From Chitinophaga sp. sic0106 (GTDB taxonomy: Bacteria; Bacteroidota; Bacteroidia; Chitinophagales; Chitinophagaceae), in the NCBI RefSeq assembly GCF_019219075.1, contig NZ_JAHUWJ010000002.1:310001-374000 (forward strand): a stretch of 64,000 nucleotides of DNA, in the 5' to 3' direction. Position numbers and translations under genes: made by a program. The notes under the pieces were generated by a model. The model saw nothing but the letters and a program-made list of their open reading frames with translations. It made no database searches and was not told the origin of the DNA. This document shows positions 61,445 through 64,000 of the stretch, in pieces (the first letter of the stretch is position 1; the number at the start of each line of letters is the position of its first letter).

Positions 61445-63196
61445 TTATTGTAACATCAGCTGCCTGATATACATCACAGGCGCACTACCATAACTCAGAA
61501 ACTTCTCATTGAAAGTTTTCAGTTTGTACTCGTTGCCCATTTTCCTTTTATATGCTTCACGCAGGTCTATTATCTCCTTATATCCGGTATAATAATAAGT
61601 AAGCTGTACGCTGGAAACAGTTACCCTGCGCCATTTGCCCTCTGCCTCCGCCTGTTGCTGGAAGGCCTCTTTGGTAAGCAGGTGCAGCGCATCTTCCTTA
61701 CTCATGTTATTTACATGCACGCTGTAATCCAGGATGGTATTGCAAACCGTACGAAGGTTCCATTTATACCACATCAGCCACATCTCAGGCGCATTATTGC
61801 CATAGCCGCTTTCCAGCATCATTTGCTCGGTATACACTGCCCAGCCTTCAATCATGGCACCATTGCCCATGATAGATTTGATCAGACTTGGCGACTGATT
61901 GGAATACACCAGTTGTGTATAGTGGCCAGGAATCGCTTCGTGGATATCCAGGATCTGCATGATGTAATGGTTATATTCACGGAGGTAGCTTTCTGCCTGT
62001 GCTGCAGGCCAGCCTTCCAGACTGCCTACATTATAGTACGTGTTACCGCCTTTGTCATAAGGGCCAGGCGCACTGATGGAAGCTCCGGCTACGCCAGCCA
62101 TATATGCGGGCTCTTTACGCACCACCAGCGGTTTGCTTGGATCAAGATACAGCAGGTCCTTTTCCTTAATGAACTGCACCAGTTCAGGGATCTGTTTTTC
62201 TATGGCAGACTGGAATTCTTCCGGTTTTACATGTTGTACACTTAAGGTATCAATCATACGGCCGATCAATTCCAGTGAATCAGCCGGCATTGGGGCAGTA
62301 CCAAAATATTTCGGCCAGAGTTCACGGCTGATCTTTGTCATTTCGCCATGCACATATTTTTTACGCACGATGGCGCTGTCGTAAATCTGTGCAGCAGTGT
62401 AGGACGATTGTACTGTATACCGGAACTTCTGGTCATACAGCGTTTTGCCGAGGCGGAAACTGCGTGGGCTAGCAGGTTTCAGGGCGCTGAGCCATTTGGC
62501 ATAATCACGCATGGCAGCAGCTGCGGCTTGTGCGCTGGCCTCCATTGCTTTCTTTTCTTCGGCGGAAAAACTGGTGTTTTTAAGAGAGTCAACAAAGTCT
62601 TTATCAAACACGGAAGCACCGCCGTTATTCTGCATCACTGCCAGTTGTTGCAATTCCGGTACAGGGTCTTTCACCTGTGCTTTGGCAGCTTCGTAATAAG
62701 CCGGAACATTTATTAATCGCGCATAAAAACTACGTAATCTGCTTTCCAGCGGTGCATAGTTTTCATTTAATATAGTAGCGAAACCGCCGCTGATATTGAA
62801 CTCAGAAGGGTCCCATTCATTTGATTTCAGTTCTTTGATCGACCATACATTGGAGTTGAGATAATCCTCCATCAAATGATAATCGATTTTATTAGCGTCG
62901 GTGAGCTGGTCCAGGTTATAGGATTTCAACGAATCGAGGTGGCGGGCACTGAAGGCCAGCGAAGCCTGTGTGGCGGCCTCATTGCGTACGATGAGCACAC
63001 TGTCGTATTTATGAAATCCCACGCTCGTAGCCCAGCCCGGATTCTCTTTCCAGAGGTCATCAATAAAATGTTGCTGATAGGTAGCAAATGCCTGGTTGAC
63101 GGCACTATCCACGCCGGTCCCTTTACCCGTGCTGTTGCCGTTGTTGCAGGCAGCGAGGGATGCCGCTGCAGCTGCGCATAGTAAGATGTTTCTCAT
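61445..63196 (-). CDS. DUF885 family lipoprotein, metallopeptidase-like
   Basis: 583 residues. Lipoprotein signal ends at the cysteine of AAASLAACNNG (Cys17). The family has a HExxxH-type zinc region, here ILDIHEAIPGHYTQ, followed by the helix IEGWAVYTEQMMLESGY, which carries the third ligand. It probably is an exported zinc peptidase of DUF885. The convergent DUF1080 gene and a terminator end its transcript. It has a normal start with a clean signal peptide. Confidence 0.88.
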   Translation of the reverse strand: MRNILLCAAAAASLAACNNGNSTGKGTGVDSAVNQAFATYQQHFIDDLWKENPGWATSVGFHKYDSVLIVRNEAATQASLAFSARHLDSLKSYNLDQLTDANKIDYHLMEDYLNSNVWSIKELKSNEWDPSEFNISGGFATILNENYAPLESRLRSFYARLINVPAYYEAAKAQVKDPVPELQQLAVMQNNGGASVFDKDFVDSLKNTSFSAEEKKAMEASAQAAAAAMRDYAKWLSALKPASPRSFRLGKTLYDQKFRYTVQSSYTAAQIYDSAIVRKKYVHGEMTKISRELWPKYFGTAPMPADSLELIGRMIDTLSVQHVKPEEFQSAIEKQIPELVQFIKEKDLLYLDPSKPLVVRKEPAYMAGVAGASISAPGPYDKGGNTYYNVGSLEGWPAAQAESYLREYNHYIMQILDIHEAIPGHYTQLVYSNQSPSLIKSIMGNGAMIEGWAVYTEQMMLESGYGNNAPEMWLMWYKWNLRTVCNTILDYSVHVNNMSKEDALHLLTKEAFQQQAEAEGKWRRVTVSSVQLTYYYTGYKEIIDLREAYKRKMGNEYKLKTFNEKFLSYGSAPVMYIRQLMLQ

Positions 63197-63279
63197 TGCA
63201 GTATGTTAAACGTTGTCCTGTAAGATACTATTTTTGGCCGATGCGGCAGGGGATGTTATACATGGATGGTTTTTTTCTG

Positions 63280-63287
63280 TATTTTTG
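63280..63287 (+). promoter_or_regulatory. -7 box of the RNA ligase gene promoter
   Basis: TATTTTTG, a good match to TAnnTTTG, followed by CACC. No clear -33 TTTG is visible at 19 bp, so the assignment is moderate. Confidence 0.4.
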
Positions 63288-63414
63288 CACCGCATTTAAA
63301 ATATAAATAGCAAAACCTTGAGCCATGTAATATCGCAGGCATATTAATTTTCCAGCCTTAGTCGTTTCCCCGGAAACGGCCTGTGATCTTATTGTTTACT
63401 CCAATCATCCAATC

Positions 63415-64000
63415 ATGGCGATTTCACAAAAGTACGGCCGTACCTGGCATTACCCGTTTTCTCCCGGTACCACCAGCGACGATCGTATTCAATATAACTA
63501 TTGGGATGTGCTCACGCAGATCCCCCAAATCATTCATACGGAGAAACTGGATGGAGAAAATAACTGTCTTTCCCGCCATGGTGTGTTTGCGCGCTCACAT
63601 GCAGCACCCACCACCTCGGCATGGACAGCCTCCATCCGCACTTACTGGAACCAGGTGCGGCACGACCTCGGTGACCTTGAAATCTTCCTGGAAAACCTGT
63701 ATGCAGTACATAGTATTGAATACAGGAACCTGGATCATCACTTTTATGTGTTTGGTATCCGCGAGCACGACAGATGGTTTAGCTGGGAGGAAACGGTGTT
63801 CTATGCCCGTATGCTCGACCTGCCCACCGTACCGGTAGTAGCCGTAGTAACGCCACCGGCTACACGACAGGCGTTTGAAAAGCACACGCTGGAACTGACA
63901 CAGGGCCGCGGGAGCTTTGATCCATACGATACCGTTACCGGTAACCCCACTACCATGGAAGGCCTGGTGAGTCGTAACGCTAACGGCTATCCGGTAAATG
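63415..64000 (+). CDS. RNA ligase family protein (3' end outside the window)
   Basis: The open frame from ATG 63415 (MAISQKYGRTWHYPFSPG) runs off the right edge after 195 codons. The nucleotidyltransferase motif I reads EKLDGENN with the AMP-accepting Lys44, followed by HGVFARSH and a later FYVFGIREHDRWF with the IIIa-like strand. This is the RNA ligase fold (adenylation, then end joining). The host use, such as RNA repair, is unknown. No partner gene is visible in the window. Confidence 0.8.
   Translation, partial: MAISQKYGRTWHYPFSPGTTSDDRIQYNYWDVLTQIPQIIHTEKLDGENNCLSRHGVFARSHAAPTTSAWTASIRTYWNQVRHDLGDLEIFLENLYAVHSIEYRNLDHHFYVFGIREHDRWFSWEETVFYARMLDLPTVPVVAVVTPPATRQAFEKHTLELTQGRGSFDPYDTVTGNPTTMEGLVSRNANGYPVN

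Overview
The window reads as chromosome of a member of the Bacteroidota, most likely Chitinophagaceae and close to Chitinophaga. The grounds are a SusC/SusD pair behind a FecI-type sigma factor and a FecR anti-sigma factor, the yceD-rpmF-plsX order, DUF3667, DUF3810 and DUF2157 proteins, and promoters of the form TTTG-N19-TAnnTTTG. The species assignment is inference from gene content, not from a search.

Layout. 1-7.6 kb: a response regulator (cut by the left edge) and sensor kinase, followed by a TolC/RND/adaptor tripartite efflux pump. 7.9-8.8 kb: a secreted family 9 pectate lyase. 9.1-17.4 kb: sigma factor, anti-sigma factor, SusC with an STN signalling domain, SusD and a TPR/thioredoxin protein, a trans-envelope-signalled nutrient uptake locus. 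17.7-23.8 kb: a TPR lipoprotein, a DHCW cupin, an IS3 OrfA-like remnant, a Gre-like protein, two membrane proteins and another TPR protein. 23.9-26.4 kb: a TetR repressor with two haloalkane-dehalogenase-like hydrolases and two well-preserved operators.

26.4-36.5 kb is an AT-rich accessory region ending at a tRNA-Leu/tRNA-Gly pair. It holds a zeta-toxin pair flanked by decayed direct repeats. Next comes a defence island with a leftward five-gene operon: CD-NTase, E2-like protein, DUF2188 protein, patatin phospholipase CapV, and a class III cyclase-like protein. I read this as a short type II CBASS with an extra cyclase-like gene. Diverging from it are a small sigma factor, a helical protein and an ImmA/IrrE metallopeptidase, which look like a dedicated regulatory module. 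Then follow a large serine recombinase and an overlapping zinc-ribbon gene. Short exact copies of the tRNA-Leu 3' end lie near both ends of the island and are candidate attachment sites.

36.7-64 kb is mostly ordinary chromosome: DUF3667 protein, enoyl-CoA hydratase, Tex, MazG, an NtrY-like kinase, plsX-rpmF-yceD, a PAS hybrid kinase, fructosamine kinase, DUF3810 protein, arginase-family enzyme, acyl-CoA dehydrogenase, YggS, a TlpA lipoprotein, YtxH, SRPBCC, DUF1080 and DUF885 proteins, and an RNA ligase cut by the right edge. Many intergenic gaps carry short perfect hairpins with a three-base GAA or AAA loop, a dispersed family that the genes do not explain.
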